NCBI GenBank assembly: GCA_037953625.1
Contig: CM075650.1
Coordinates: 1,614,501-1,678,500, forward strand
Direction of reading: 5' to 3'
Source of the DNA: Crotalaria pallida
Lineage: Eukaryota; Streptophyta; Magnoliopsida; Fabales; Fabaceae
DNA length: 64,000 nucleotides
Below, in pieces: positions 20,887-34,199 of this stretch. Below the pieces are notes generated by a model, which was not told the DNA's origin, made no database searches, and was given only the letters and a program-made list of their open reading frames with translations. The first letter of the stretch is position 1; every line of letters starts with the position of its first letter. The position numbers were made by a program, and so were the translations under genes.

Positions 20887-22436
20887 TGTAACACCCGGCA
20901 TTTTTCCCGTACGTGCGTAAACGAATTCGTTAAAAATAAACCTGGAGTTTTTGTTTTCAAAAGGATTTTCTAAAAGAGGATTTATGATTTTCTTAAAGGG
21001 TGATTTATTTATGGAATAAATTGCATTTTTGGATTTGTGAACTTTGAAAATGTAATTTTGGATTGATTTACAAAATTTATTTTTGAAATTTGTGAAGGAC
21101 GAATTTTTATAAAACCATGATTTTTGAAAGTTAATAACTTTAAATAAATTTGTCTTTTGAAAATTTCTTAATTGTATGAAGAGCTTAATTTTTAAAGTTA
21201 TTTAGAGATTTTAATTATGTAACTTGTGTAGATAATTGTTTTATTTTGAGGAGTCTAAGTTTTCTTTACAAGATAATATATTCTTATAGGAAATTAAATC
21301 AATTGCCATGACATGAAATTAATTTATGATATATACTTCATATGATATGTGTTTGTTTGATTTGTGAATATGGTTTGAAAATGAATATGATTCCTTGGAA
21401 GTATTTGCTTATTTGTGCGAATTAGTGATCATAATATCCTAAATAAATATGATTAGAGAAAAATATAGAATGATGTGTGTGTGCATGTGTGTTACGGTTT
21501 TACATGTGTGTGTGTATATGATTCTTGAAAATGTTTGTATGAATATATGCATTGATGATTATGGTGCCTTAGATAAGTAAGAGTAGAAAATAAAAATGAA
21601 AATGCATGATGTGTGTGCATGTGTGTGTGCCACGGTGATGTGTGGGTGTGTAAGGGGTAGGATTTTGAATTTTGGGACAAGGAAATCTTAGGGTGACTTA
21701 AGAAACCGACAAGTGGATTAGATGAGTAGAAAAAAAGAAGCTTTGAAGTGACCATGCATGATGAAGCCTAAGCCCTAGCCTATGCACCATGTTCCTTTGA
21801 TTTAACCCCTCCCATGCAAACTTTTAGAAACCCAAATTTGCCCTTCCATTTGATGCCTTGGCCGAACCCCACTTCAAGGGCAAAAAAGACCAATTCGGTT
21901 GCCCTTAAATCCACCTTGCTTTAGTTCATTTCTTCACTTTTCTTTCCATTTCCTTCTCATACACAACTCAAACACTTTCTAAGGGATCATCACACCCTTA
22001 GAAGAGAATAGAGAGAGAGAAGAAGAGAGTGTGACCGTGGGGAGCACGAAGAAGGAGGAAGGAGATTTAGACCAAGACCTTGGATTTTCCTTAGAGATCA
22101 AGAACACTTGAAGTTTAGAGACCAATTTCCTTGGTAGGTTATGTGAAGATCAAGAAGGAGACCATGATAGTTAGGATTTTCTTTTGGTTTTGTAACTTTT
22201 CCTTTTTCTCTTTTCATTGCATGTTTATTTCCATAGCTTGAAAGATGAGTGTGAGTGTTGTTTAACCTTGATTATGGACTTTTAAATTTGGTTTGTAATA
22301 TGTGAACTCATGGACTCTATGATTCGGTTATGGCTCTTTAGGTATCTTGATGATTTTCTAAACAAACTTTTAAAGGATCTAAACTATTACTTGGGATTTT
22401 TGTGAAAACTTAAAATGAAACCCCTTGCATGTTGGA
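20887..22436 (+). repeat. LarB2 3' LTR, 5' portion
   Basis: Starts TGTAACACCCGGCATTTTTCC after the polypurine tract and follows the LarB3 LTR order, including the GTGTGTGTG-rich stretch and leader, to a CATGTTGGA block, where TekD begins at 22437. The remainder is right of TekD, outside the window. It is diverged from LarB3, so it is an older or different subfamily member. Confidence 0.85.
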
Positions 22437-22832
22437 TGTAACAACCTATTTTATTTTACCTATTTTGAAAATATGGATTTGAAAATTTCTTTTTAATTAC
22501 AAATAATAATTTTTCGCGAAAATCGGACAGAGTTTCCTCTGTTTTATGGACATTCCCAAAAATTGACTTTAACCTGTAACCTGTTCAAAACAGTTTCCCT
22601 AATAACCAGGCATCCAGACAGAGTATACATATATAATTTAATTATTCCCCCAAATTCCGGGAATAAAATGCTAAGATGAAAATACTCAGATTTTCGAGAA
22701 AACCAAATAAAGAGCCGAGGCCACCAAATATACAACTGAAATTTAAAATACAATTAATAAATAATTCTTAAAAATACATAGGGATTCATAATATGGCCCG
22801 GTACGACTCAACAATAATAAAAATAAATTACT

Positions 22833-22855
22833 CACACTTCCCGTGGGGAAGTGTG
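22833..22855 (-). other. Covarying YAC-loop hairpin, TekD copy
   Basis: On the minus strand CACACTTCCC pairs with GGGAAGTGTG around CAC, a perfect 10-bp stem. It is preceded by GGGCCGAGTAGGAG, as GGCCGAGCAGGATC precedes the TekC and TekE hairpins. Confidence 0.7.
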
Positions 22856-23282
22856 CTCCTACTCGGCCCAAATAACAGCTATGCTGCTGACCTGTACCTG
22901 TGGTGGTTGTAAGGGTGAGAATTGAACAACTAGTAAAGCATAATACGAGCCAAGTCATACACATTTAGCAATTAGTCAAATAATACAATCATACTCACAC
23001 CCAAACACCTATTCACTACAAACACAATCGTCTCCTATTATTAGCACCTTCTGACACATGTCCTTACCTAATCTATTTTGCCACTTACCTATTTACACTA
23101 AAATCTCACTCTCTACACTTTACCCCAATTCTCTAATTTTCTCTCCTATCCTCTCTAATCCTTTCTCTCACACACCTATTCTACTCATTTCTCTCACATC
23201 TCCTTTACTCCCCCGTCCATCCTCTTATTTCCTTATATTTATTTATTTATCCTTTTTATTATTTTTCCTTTATGTTTTAGGA

Positions 23283-23352
23283 CGTCATGGGACTCCTGCC
23301 ACTGCGTATCCTCCGTCTACTCAGGGATACGTCTTACCGATGCGCCAGGCTC
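23283..23352 (-). repeat. TekD LTR tandem repeat, first unit (cut by LarB3)
   Basis: Contains the core CCACTGCGT...GGATACG(T/A)CTTACCGATGCG, which recurs at 55287, 55474 and 55631. The unit continues after LarB3. Confidence 0.85.
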
Positions 23353-26300
23353 TATAACACCCCTCATTTTCCCGTGCGGGCATAAACGAATTCGCTAAAA
23401 CTAAAACGTTGAAATTTTGTTTTCTAAAAAGGGTTTTCCAAAGAAGATGATTTCTCTATAAAATAAATTTGCATTTTTGGATATTCATGAACTTTGAAAA
23501 TGTGATTTTTATAATCTTTGGGTTGATTTGTAAAATTTATTTTGAAAACTAAGAAGGACGAAATTTTTAGAAATAATAATTTTTGGAAGCTAACGATTTT
23601 AAATAGATTTGTCTTTTGGAAATTTTTCATTTGCTTGGAAGTTTGATTTTTGAGACTTTAAATTATGTGTATAGATGATTATTTTACTTAAAGAGGCCTA
23701 AATTCTCTTTATAATAAAATATGTTATTGTAGGAAATTAAATCCATTTCTATTCCATGAAAACAATTTATGATGTGTGCTCAATGTACTATATGAATATT
23801 GCTTGAAAAATGAAAGTGTGTTTGTTTGTGTGTGAATGATACTACGGCCTTGTGTGTGTGTGTGCTTGTGCATATGATCTTTGAAAATGCTTGCATATGT
23901 TACATGAATTGATGATCATAGGGTTTTAAATAAATGAAGGTAGAAAATAAAAATGAAATTTGCATGATGTGTGTGCATATCTGTGATGCTACGGTGAGGA
24001 GAGTGTGTGTGTGTGTTGGGGTAGATTATTAAGTTTGGGGAAGGGAAATACTTGGAAGGCTTAGAAGCTACCAAGTGTACTAGAGGAGTGGAAAATAAGA
24101 GTCTTGAAATGACCATTGCATGATGAAACCTATGCCCTAGACTATGCACTTGGTTCCCTTGATTCAACCCTTGCCATGCAAACTTTTGGAAATCCAATTT
24201 TGCCCTTCCACTTGGTGTCTTGGCCGAAACCCACTCCAAGGGCAAATAAGGCAACTTCGGTGCTCTTAAATCAACCAAGCCTTAGTTCATTTCTTCACTT
24301 TCTTTCATTTCCTTCCCAAAACAAAACTCAAACACTTTTCTAAGGGACTATCCAACCCTTAGGAGAAAAAGAAAGAGAAGAAGAGAGAAGTGTGGCCGTG
24401 AGGGGCTTGAAGATAATTTTTACTTGAGATAATCATTACTTGAGATAAATTTTTATGAAAACTAAAATAAAACCCTTGCATGTTGGATTTTCCCTCTTGA
24501 ACCGTGATCTACAAGGTTTTAGGAAAGGATTTAGGTGCACAAGTTATGATCTAGGCTCAATTGACAACAAAGTGAAAAGTTTATGTCATGCATGTTAAAT
24601 TTTGTACTCAATCCGTGACCCATGTGTAGCTATGTGAGCGTTTGATTAACAATTCCAAGATCTAAGTTCATTCGAAAAGAAAATCGGGATTTTTAGTCTC
24701 GCACGTTGATTTGCAACGATTTTGGTTAATCTTTGTGTGTGCATGTCTTAGTCTATGTCTTACAAGTAGAACTTTGAAGCATACATGCTCATTCTCAAGT
24801 AAAAGAAATTGAGTTTTTCCTCTATGTGTGTCTCGGCTTAGGAGAAATAATTAGGGTAATGGTATTTAAAATGATTTTTCTTTGTATAAACGAAAAGTAA
24901 TTCAAAGATTTGTTTTATACATGGTATGTTGGTGTGAAGGTCATTCGGCCATGGGTGATGAAATTGTTTTCATGCTTAAATTTTGGTGTATGTGTGTGTG
25001 TTTAAAGTAGATTTAGGAATTATGAGTTCATGCATGCTACTCTTTTTAGAAGAATAAGTCATAATTCAAATCTCTATTCTAAGAAAAACTACAAGTTTGA
25101 GTTTTAACAAAAAGTCCAAACAAATCTCATGATGATTCATGCATGGTGTAATATGATTTGCTTTAATTGTCTTTGATGTATTGAAAAATGAATTAAGATT
25201 CTTGTGTTATACTTAGTATCATTCGGTCTAGAGGTGGAAAAAAAATAGGGAAGTGTGCTTAATAATTATTTGAGTTGCATATAGACCAAGATTAACCTCA
25301 TTTAGGAGCATAAAGATGCACACATGAAATGATTTATGGTTTTGATTGTTATTTTGATTAAATGAAATTAAAATTGTTAAGTTTTCTCATAATGCTCACG
25401 GTTTTAGCCTTGAAAGAAATAAGATGATTCCATTGTTTCAGGTCTTTGATGGTGTGATGTGTTTTTGCAAGATTTTACTTGAATGATTTGGTTAGCGCTT
25501 GTTTAGGTGCCTAGGATGGTTTTCTTTTTATTGGCTAATAAAAGTAATTACATTCTATGATTATACTATTATATGTTTGATACAATGATGTGCTAGTCCT
25601 TTTGTTCTTTTCGATTTTAGAGACTAGAAATAAATAGGATTGATTAAATTAATTTTCATGATGCTAACTCTATAATGTTAAAGCTTAGAAATTATTAGTG
25701 AATGGGAAATACTAGTTATAAGCAATTCGGTTTTACTATGAAACTAACTAAGAAACTAAGTTTGAATTATTTTCCTGTGCATGATCGAAATTGTGTGCTA
25801 GTGTTATAACTTGATTAGTTAATTTCTTTAGTCCAAAAAGTGTTTTGTGACAAGTAAATGGTAAACGTTTTAAATCAAGTTTTAAATATGAAAGGAAGCT
25901 TATTTGAATAAAAGAGTGTTTCTAAATTGTTTTCAAAGATTTTCTTAAGAACTGTTTTAATCATGAATTTGAATTGAATTTGGAAATCTTGGATAATGAT
26001 AACAAGTTTTCAAAAGAGAAATTGTTTTCAAAACAAGTTGAAAAAGTGTATCGAATCGTTTCTAATGCACGGGAAAATGTCTTAGTTGAGCGACAGACGA
26101 AAGGATAAGAGGCGAGGAGAGATGATCAGGAAACCTTGGAGAGCTATAGGACGTTCGTCATCGAGGTGAGAGAGGGGCATTCCCTTAAGATGCCGTGGTA
26201 ATTAGGTAACATATTAAGGCGTCCAATCATCTCAAAGATTGGACTCCAATCTCATTTAGCGTAGTGGTGTATGTTATAGCGCTCGTTTGTTTGGTCTAGC

Positions 26301-28233
26301 TATCCACCCGGACGACTGAGATTGGTATATAAGAATGATGATATGTTTTCTGACTGTTCATGTTGTGCTATTTACTTATTTTATGATTCGCTTATTTGTT
26401 ATAGTTATGTGATATTGTTGGCAATCATTCAATTGTGCGTTAGTAATAAAGTTATGGAAGTAACAAGCTAAGTATGATAAGAAAGATTAATGGATTCGAA
26501 TAACGAGAATGAATAAGGGAGAGAGAGAGACGAGTTACGATGAGATTGAATTGTGAGAGAAGTAGATGGTAATTGGAAATTTGGAACGAACGAGAGGAGT
26601 TGCTGATGCTGCTAAGCCAAATGGGCGAGCAAGGATACCAGTGATGCTGCTGAATCACCATTGGCAAGGAGAACAATGAGGACGTGCTGAGTTTTAGTTG
26701 GCTTGAAATAGTGATGCTCATGAGAGCAATGTGCTATGATTTGAGAAAGAGAAAGATGTTGCGATGATGTTGTGATGATTCGAGTGATAGTGCATGAGCT
26801 TTAGGGGGAATTAGATGCGAACGATTAGCGATCGGGTCTCATTGAAGGGATGCACCTAGGGTGGACTGATCATTAGAACTAAGCCATAATTTAAAATCTT
26901 TAAAAGACTATTAAAAGACATTTATAAATGCGGTGAGGCATGAGTGTCGAATCGAAGTAGTGGAGAGGAAGGAACGATAAGTATCTACGGATACTTAGGA
27001 CGAAATTGCATTAGGGGAGGACGATGACGGTGAAACGTCAAGAAGTCTAGAGTATTTTCTAGGCAGAACGAACTCCACATGTGGCGCACTAACGTGGTGG
27101 GGACTGGGTCTAATGCCGTGGCAAGTTCTGCGGGCCCACTAGAAACATATTGTCGCCCCCTAGATTGCAAATCGAGAACAGTGAGAGGGACTGGAACAGG
27201 CATTGTGTTTGCCACTGCGTGGATAGTGAGCCTTAATGATATTCATATGTTTTGAGGACGAGATCCTCCTAGTCAGGGACCATTGTTTTGAGACAACTGT
27301 CGTGCCCGCGTGGTAAAGGTCATGTACTCCTGTTTGCTTCCGACTAGGTTGGGAGGTAGACCGAGGAGATGTAGACCTGTGTGAGCACAATGATGTTTCC
27401 CCCTCATCATTGATGCTAATCGATTCGATAAGACTTAATAACCAAGATGTTCCAAAGACGAATATAATAAGGATAATAATAATGATAACGATAATGCTAA
27501 TACCAAGTGTTGGATAAGATTTGATAGTGGAAGTGGATGTGAATGCTCTTGAAACATTTGATGAGTTTGAGAATGAGGAATGAGGAAGAGTTAAAGAAAG
27601 GTATCATGGTGAAAGATGTGATTGTGTTGAGCTTACAAATATTAGAACGAATAATTGGGTGAGTATGTGTGTGTGAATTATAATAGTTATATGCGTTGTC
27701 TTGATATACCTTATGTTATTGTTGGATTTATGGTTTCTTTTATATTATTTGACTTAATATTTACCTGATGTAATCCCACATAGTCGACATTGCCGTTTTG
27801 GGTTGCTCACTCTCTCTACTCTATCTATTCTGTCTTGTGTAAAATGGTACGGGTTTTAGATGGCCAATATGGTACGATACCAGCAGTTGCGAGAGATAGT
27901 AGCGACTCCCAGAAGAGGCGCCAACAACATTATTTTTTTTTTTGAGATGTTCTACATAACGATTCCGCGTAGAAGGGCTGAGTTACAGTTAGAAGAAGAG
28001 GAGGCTGCTACGGAGGAGGAGACTGATTGTGAGGCTGATGATGCTGAGGCGGAGCTTACTGAGGACACAGAGGAGGAGGATCCTGACCTCTGGTCTGACA
28101 AGGATGCAGAGGAGTACTCTAGTGACGAGATTTGGATCATTAGTCCTGAGGAGTTGCTGATGGACGATGACGAGTGGTATAGCAGATTCGGAAAGCAAGA
28201 TTAGGGAAGGATTTATGAATATGGTTAGGGAGT
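23353..28233 (+). repeat. LarB3 5' LTR, main part
   Basis: Aligns with 40086-45000 at roughly 99 percent by eye. At about 24412-24445 it lacks about 300 bp present at 41148-41475 (the leader end and donor-like site), with a short duplicated TTACTTGAGATAA at the scar. The LTR contains GT-rich stretches, a long AT-rich middle, a region with ACTGGGTC hairpins (about 27060-27240) and the LTR ORF. Ath2 is inserted at 28233. Confidence 0.93.
27860..28204 (+). CDS. LarB LTR ORF, LarB3 5' LTR copy (114 aa acidic protein)
   Basis: ATG comes right after GGGTTTTAG, an acceptor-like end. The protein begins MANMVRYQQLREIVATPRRG, has IPRRRAEL in the middle and an acidic second half ending SPEELLMDDDEWYSRFGKQD. 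A run of 11 T codes three Phe residues and is prone to slippage; the 3' LTR copy has shifted there. Compared with the LarB2 copy, motif positions and frame are kept through several indels, which suggests past selection on protein. No known domain is recognised. Ath2 inserted 29 bp after its stop. Confidence 0.55.
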   Translation: MANMVRYQQLREIVATPRRGANNIIFFFEMFYITIPRRRAELQLEEEEAATEEETDCEADDAEAELTEDTEEEDPDLWSDKDAEEYSSDEIWIISPEELLMDDDEWYSRFGKQD

Positions 28234-29335
28234 TGATCGAGGCCGTACCCGATCAAATACAAAACAGTTTAAGTATAGTACTAGGAAGTGACTCCTAGGT
28301 CGTCTCCCAAGGAATATCTTATCAAGCAAAAGGTCGAACACATAATATGCATAGAAAACAGGGGGGGTTTTTGTATTGAATATTGAATAATTGAAATCAA
28401 AAACAGAATTAAATTAAAACGAAGAAACAGATAAGGAAAAGCGGATAAACCTCTTTGGCTCGCGTTCACAACTCTATCATCGGTCACAAAAGATCAATTT
28501 CTTTCCTCTTCACTATCCAACTCTTGAGAACTAAATACTAAGCGAAAATTCAATTCTCACCCCAAAACCCAAACCTCTAATTAAGCATTAAAAGCCAAAG
28601 CATGGAGTTTTTACGAGTTTGCATAAATTAAGCATTCATACACATGGATTATCTCTATAGAATGGAACTAAGCGAACCATAACATATCAATAAGCATGAA
28701 AACAGTGAATAAAAACGAAATAGCATTAAGAATAAAACCTCAAGAGTATGTGATACATTACCAAAGGGATTTAACCTAAGAGTTTAGCCTTCCATGAAGA
28801 AAAAAATACCAAAAACGTGTAGAAAGGGAAGAGAGAGAAAACCTAGCAGCCACCACAAGCTTGGAGAGCAAAACTAAGCCTTCTCTTAGAGAGAGAATGT
28901 GAAAAACGTGGGAATGATTAGTGGCTGCTAGGGTTTACACAAATTTGGCTAATTAAATCACAAAACGGGCCTAAATCATGGGCCCAAATCCTAAGGAAAG
29001 CTTATCTCTAAATTAAATCTAAAAATATCCTATAGATAAAATCTAAATCTTAAAAGATATAACTAAATCTCAACTAATCCTAAAGATAGATTACAATCTT
29101 CACATCATCATAAATCTTCACTCCCAAAATGTCCAAAAAGCCCTTGTGCCAAATATGACCTGAAAATAGAAATAGAATTAATTAGGCTAAATAATCCCAA
29201 ATTAAACAATATTCAGAATATTAGTCCAATAAACTCTAAATCACTAAATCAAGCTAAACAATGTCAAATGGGCAACAAGTATCAATAATAGGAGTAAAAT
29301 AATGCAAGGAATAATGGGAAATAAAATGTTCATCA
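28234..29335 (-). repeat. Ath2 3' LTR (1102 bp)
   Basis: Matches 37203-38305. Distantly similar to the Ath1 LTR: both share the TGATCGAGGCCGTACCCGAT end, the exon-like middle and the ATAGAATTAATTAGGCTAAAT stretch, so both belong to one family or close subfamilies. Confidence 0.95.
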
Positions 29336-29374
29336 AACACCCCCACACTTATCCTTTTGCACTCCTGGGCAAAA
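29336..29374 (-). promoter_or_regulatory. Ath2 terminal polypurine tract and hairpin
   Basis: AAGTGTGGGGGTGTT on the minus strand abuts the 3' LTR; TTTTGC/GCAAAA (29355-29374) pair just upstream around a loop containing AGGA, as in Ath1. Confidence 0.75.
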
Positions 29375-30822
29375 CTAAGAAATAGGACTGAGAAGATCAA
29401 TATGCACTAAAGTGAATCATGCAACAAGATTACTACAGCTAATGAATGCAAACCTAAGAGATTACATACTTCACAATGAATTCTAGGAAATGCAAAGAAA
29501 TGGGCAAAATCGAGCACACGAAGAGAATAAGGACCAAAGAATCAAGGCATCCATGAAGATCATCCAATTATTTCAAATATGCAAAGAAAACTAATGGCAT
29601 CAAGAGGGTAGTCACAAAGATGATAGAAACTCACAAGGATCACTCAATAGTGTTTACACTCAAGTGTTTAAGGTTAATCAGTGTTTACACTCAAGGCACA
29701 TCATGAAAAACAAACACAACCATAAGCTTGACAAGCCTCTAACATCAACAATCAACACACATGCACATTAAGATCAAAAGGTCTTTTCAGGGTTGTAATG
29801 GGGCCAAGGACAAGGTAGGATAAAAATATGGGAAATGTAGCTAAAACCCAGGGAATAGAGGAGCAATGGGGAATAAGTAAAAAAATAAGCACAATCCACC
29901 CCAGAATGAAATGATAAACATAACAACAACCTCTAATTCCAATCCTCTATGCCTCAATCAACCTTTTATTCTATTTTTTTCTTTTTTTTTCATCATTTTT
30001 TTTTCTTTCTTTTTTTTTTTGCATTGCATTGCATTGCAGAACTTCATGAACGAAAGGGAAGAAGAAACAGCAAAAATGGCATAATGAGATAAAGCCATAA
30101 TTACATCACCGACCATAGAGGCAAAACCCAGAACTCACAAGAGATGAAGAACAAAGCACCCTCGCTTACTTAATACCCATTCCCAAAATAATTCCAAAGC
30201 TCCAACATTCCCTAAGGTTAGGACAATCATGGTTTTTCAGTCATAGGCTTGTAATGAGCTAAAGAACAAAGAAAAGGGATATAAAGGCTCAAAGGGGCTA
30301 TCAAAGGATAAATTCATTCAAGGTAGGCTCATATGGCTAGTGGCTTATTCAAGAAAAACAATGCCTAAATCATTTCAAAATGTGCATGGGAATATCAAGT
30401 ATCAACAAGAGTCAAGTCAAGTTCTAGAGTGCAAGTAATCCAGAGTGCAATCACACATGAAAGAAAAATTAGGTGGCATATATAGCAATCCACCCACAAT
30501 TAAGGCTCAAATCCTCACAAAAGGGACAATTCTATCACAATGTTACCACCTCTTAATTATCAAAAGCAACTTTACACACAGAAATGCATGAATTCAGACA
30601 CAAGATACCAAGACTCTACTAAAATGAAGCAAAAACATGCAAGAAAATGCCCAAAACTTAGCAAAACCTAAAAAATCAAAGGAAAAATATGCAACCTAAA
30701 CTACTCTCCCCCCCCACACTTAAATCACACATTGTCCTCAATGGAACACAAATAGCAGAATCAGACAGATATAGACAAGTGTAAGAAAAGTAGTAAAGAA
30801 GGAGAAAAGAAAACTCCCTAAA
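29375..30822 (-). other. Ath2 3' non-coding region
   Basis: About 1.45 kb after the integrase stop without a supported ORF. Low-complexity T-runs occur at about 29970-30020. An internal polypurine motif (30704-30721) follows a CATTG/CAATG hairpin with AGGA loop (30730-30743). No env-like frame is seen. Confidence 0.75.
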
Positions 30823-33800
30823 TCATGGTGGGTCAAAAGTGGGGTCGACCAATGCGGCCTCCTCCACAGGTGCATCATCCAAAGAAGGGGTAGTGAGGAA
30901 GGGCTTGATTCGGTGGTCATTGACTTTGAAACTCTTGCCTGTGGACTCACTCTTGATCTCCACAGTGCCATAAGGAAACACCTGGGTGACTACAAACGGT
31001 CCAATCCACTTAGAGCGGAGCTTTCCACTCATGAGTCCAAGCCTAGAGTTGTAGAGAAACACTTTTTGACCAACCAAGAACTCCTTTCTGGAAGTTGAGA
31101 TATCATGGAGCTTCTTGGTCTTCTCTTTGTAGAACTTGGAGTTCTCATAAGCCTCCAAACGGATCTCATCTAGCTCACTCAACTGCAGCTTCCTCTCCTC
31201 ACCCGCTTGATCAAGAGCTAAGTTACATTGCTTCACAGCCCAATATGCACGGTGCTCTATTGCCACAGGCAGGTGGCATGCCTTACCAAAGACAACCCGA
31301 TAAGGTGACATCCCTATGGGTGCCTTGTAAGCAGTCCGATGGGCCCATAAAGCATCCTCCAATCGTGTGCTCCAATCCTTTCTATTAGGCTTCACCATCT
31401 TCTCCAAAATCCGCTTGATCTCTCTGTTTGAAATCTCAGCTTGCCCATTGGTTTGGGGGTGATATGGTGTAGAAACTTTGTGCACAACCCCATACTTCTT
31501 GAGCAAAGCTTGCATGGATCTATTGCAGAAGTGTGTGCCTTGATCACTGACTATGGCTCTAGGTATGCCAAACCTGCAAAGGATATTAGACCTGACAAAA
31601 TCTACAACAACCTGAGCATCATTAGTCCTGGTGGCCTTAGCTTCCACCCATTTGGATACATAATCCACAGCAAGTAAGATATAATAAAAACCAAAAGAAA
31701 CAGGAAAGGGTCCCATGAAGTCTATACCCCAGACATCAAATACCTGACAAAACAACATAGGTTGTTGCGGCATCTGTTGCCTCCAAGATAGGGCGCCTCC
31801 TGCTCTTTGACATTGCTCACATAAGCTGCAGATATTGCTTCCATCCTTGAAGATGGTAGGCCAATAAAATCCAGAATCCAGCACCTTTCGTGCTGTCCTT
31901 TGAGTGCCAAGGTGGCCTCCCACTGGTGAAGCATGGCAAAATTGGAGAACCGATTAGATCTCCTGGTCTAGAATGCACCTGCGAATGACCTGATCACTGC
32001 AAAAATGCCACAAATAGGGGTCATCCCATACATAATACTTGGCATCGCTCTTCAATTTGTCTCTTTGAGCTTTGGATGCCAAGGGTGGAAAAACAGATGC
32101 AACTAGACAATTTACAATATCAGCAAACCAAGGAGTAAGGGGAGGGGGATGTGAAACATGCAAAGCTAAAAGCTGCTCATCCGAGAAGTCATCCCGGATA
32201 GGAAATGCATCCTCCTCTCTCTCTATTCTGCTCAAGTGGTCTGCGACAAGGTTATGGGCACCACTCCGATCCTGAATCTCAAGATCAAACTCCTGGAGGA
32301 GCAACATCCACCTAATCAACCTAGGTTTGGAATCTGTCTTTTTCAAAAGATACTTCAGAGCAGCATGATCAGTATACACTACAACCTTAGAACCTAACAG
32401 ATATGATCTAAACTTATCAAGTGCAAAGACAATGGCTAACAGCTCTTTTTCAGTTGTGGTGTAATTAACTTGTGCTGAATCTAAAGTCCTAGATGCATAA
32501 TAAATCACATGAGACAACTTACCAACCCTTTGGGAGAGAACTGCTCCCAAAGCATAATTCGAGGCATCAGTCATGAGCTCAAATGGGAGGGTCCAGTCAG
32601 GTGGTTGGATGATGGGAGTGGTGGTGAGTGCTCTCTTTAGCTCATCAAATGCCTTCTTGCATTGGTCTCCAAACTCAAATGCGGTATCCTTTTGAAGCAA
32701 GTTGGATATTGGAAGGGCTATCTTGCTAAAGTTCTGAATAAACCTGCGATAGAAACCTGCATGGCCAAGAAAAGAACGCACCTCTCGCACGCAAGAGGGG
32801 TAAGGCAAATGTGATATTACATGCAGCTTAGCAGGGTCAACCTCTATGCCCTTATGCGAAATAATGTGCCCTAAGACTATGCCTTGTTCTACCATAAAAT
32901 GACATTTTTCAAAATTCAAGACATGGTTAGTCTCAATGCACCTATTAAGCACCATAGACAAACTATCAAGACATGCATCAAAAGAGGAACCATATACACT
33001 AAAATCATCCATGAAGACCTCTATGCAATGCTCAAGTAAGTCATTAAAAATACTCATCATACATCTTTGAAAAGTGCCAGGAGCATTGCATAGGCCAAAA
33101 GGCATCTTCCTATAAGCAAATGTACCAAAAGGACAGGTAAATGTGGCCTTATGTTGGTCCTCTGGTGCAATACAGATTTGAAAATAACCAGAGAAACCAT
33201 CTAAGAAGCAATAGTGAGATTTACCTGCCAGGCGCTCCAACATCTGATCAATGAAGGGAAGAGGAAAGTGATCCTTGTGGGTCGCCTGGTTGAGCTTCCT
33301 ATAGTCAATGCAGACTCTCCAACTATTCTGCACTCTAGTGGGAATCAGCTCATCCTTCTCATTTTTGACAACTGTCACCCCAGACTTCTTGGGAACTACT
33401 TGAACCGGGCTTACCCAAGTGCTGTCTGAAATGGGATAGATAATACCAGCTTGTAGCAGCTTGGTGACCTCTTTCTTCACCACATCAAGAATCTGGGGGT
33501 TCAACCGTCTCTGGGGTTGTCTCACTTGTTTAGCCCCATCCTCCAGTAAAATCTGATGCATGCACATGGAGGGGCTAATACCAGGTATGTCTGCCAAAGT
33601 CCATCCTATTGCCCTTTTATTTGCTCTAATCACATCCAGCAGCTGTTTCTCTTGATCAACAGAAAGGGAGGTAGAGATGATCACTGGAAGTTTCTGCTCA
33701 GCCTCCAAGTAAGCATATTTGAGATGAGGAGGAAGGGGCTTCAGTTCCAATAAAGGTGCCTGCATCACAGATGGAACTAAAGGAGCAGCAGAATTGGATT

Positions 33801-34188
33801 CTGCCGCATGCACCTGAACAAATGGATTACACTCATGCATAACAGAAATGGGGTTAGGGTTAGCATGATCTGAATCTATATCATATGAATCAACAGATGC
33901 AGTAGCAGAATTTAAAAACTGGTCAATTTCAATGCATGCAGTGCACATTTCGGAATCAGAACATGCAGAACAAGTAAATGAGCTAGTGAAAGATGGCAAA
34001 TCATAATCATGCAAAAAGTCTAGAACATGCTCATCAATCAGATCATCAAGCAAGTCAACATGAAAGACAGAGTGGTCATCAGAAAAATGTTTCATAGCAT
34101 CAAAAATATTGAATCGAACCACACTGTCATCAAATTCCATGGAAAGTGTACCTGCATGCACATCTATCTTGGTTCGGGCTGTTTTCAA
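30823..34188 (-). pseudogene. pol: Ath2 reverse transcriptase, RNase H and integrase
   Basis: One frame interrupted by a single TAA at 31954-31956. The first part has the protease end, RT with WRVCIDYRKLN and FMDD at about residues 392-395, then RNase H (ELMTDASNYALGAVLSQ; later DRSGAHNLVADHLSR). After the stop comes integrase: VGGHLGTQRTA with a CSLCEQCQ zinc region, DDE residues in WGIDFMGPFP, IVSDQGTHF and PQTNGQAEISNREIK, and a C-terminal part ending LVDPTFDPP. No chromodomain is present, as expected for Athila. The stop falls between RNase H and the integrase zinc region, so RT-RNase H could still be made but not a full polyprotein. Confidence 0.92.
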
Positions 34189-34199
34189 AAATGGTCTCC

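Larger units (their letters stand above)
10099..22436 (+). mobile_element. LarB2: long-LTR non-autonomous element, interrupted
   Basis: The parts in the window are the 3' part of the 5' LTR (10099-11843), primer site, interior (11844-12175 and 19479-20886, split by Ath1), polypurine tract and the 5' part of the 3' LTR (20887-22436, then cut by TekD). The interior sums to about 1.74 kb and has no gag or pol. It aligns with the interior and LTRs of LarB3 (both LTR ends, the primer site and the interior stretch containing CAAATTGCTTTGGCA), so this is one family with at least three copies in this window. Confidence 0.85.
22437..23352 (-). repeat. TekD 3' LTR, distal piece
   Basis: TGTAACAACC at 22437 is the minus-strand LTR end (TGTTACA). 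The piece contains the exon-like segment and hairpin (22833-22897), a T/C-rich stretch (23050-23275), and the first unit of a tandem repeat, ending at GGCTC (23348-23352). The repeat continues at 55187 across the LarB3 insertion. Confidence 0.85.

Noticed and set aside
29375..30822. Possible env-like gene after Ath2 integrase
   Set aside because: No long ORF in any frame and no membrane or signal segments; region is collinear with non-coding Ath1.
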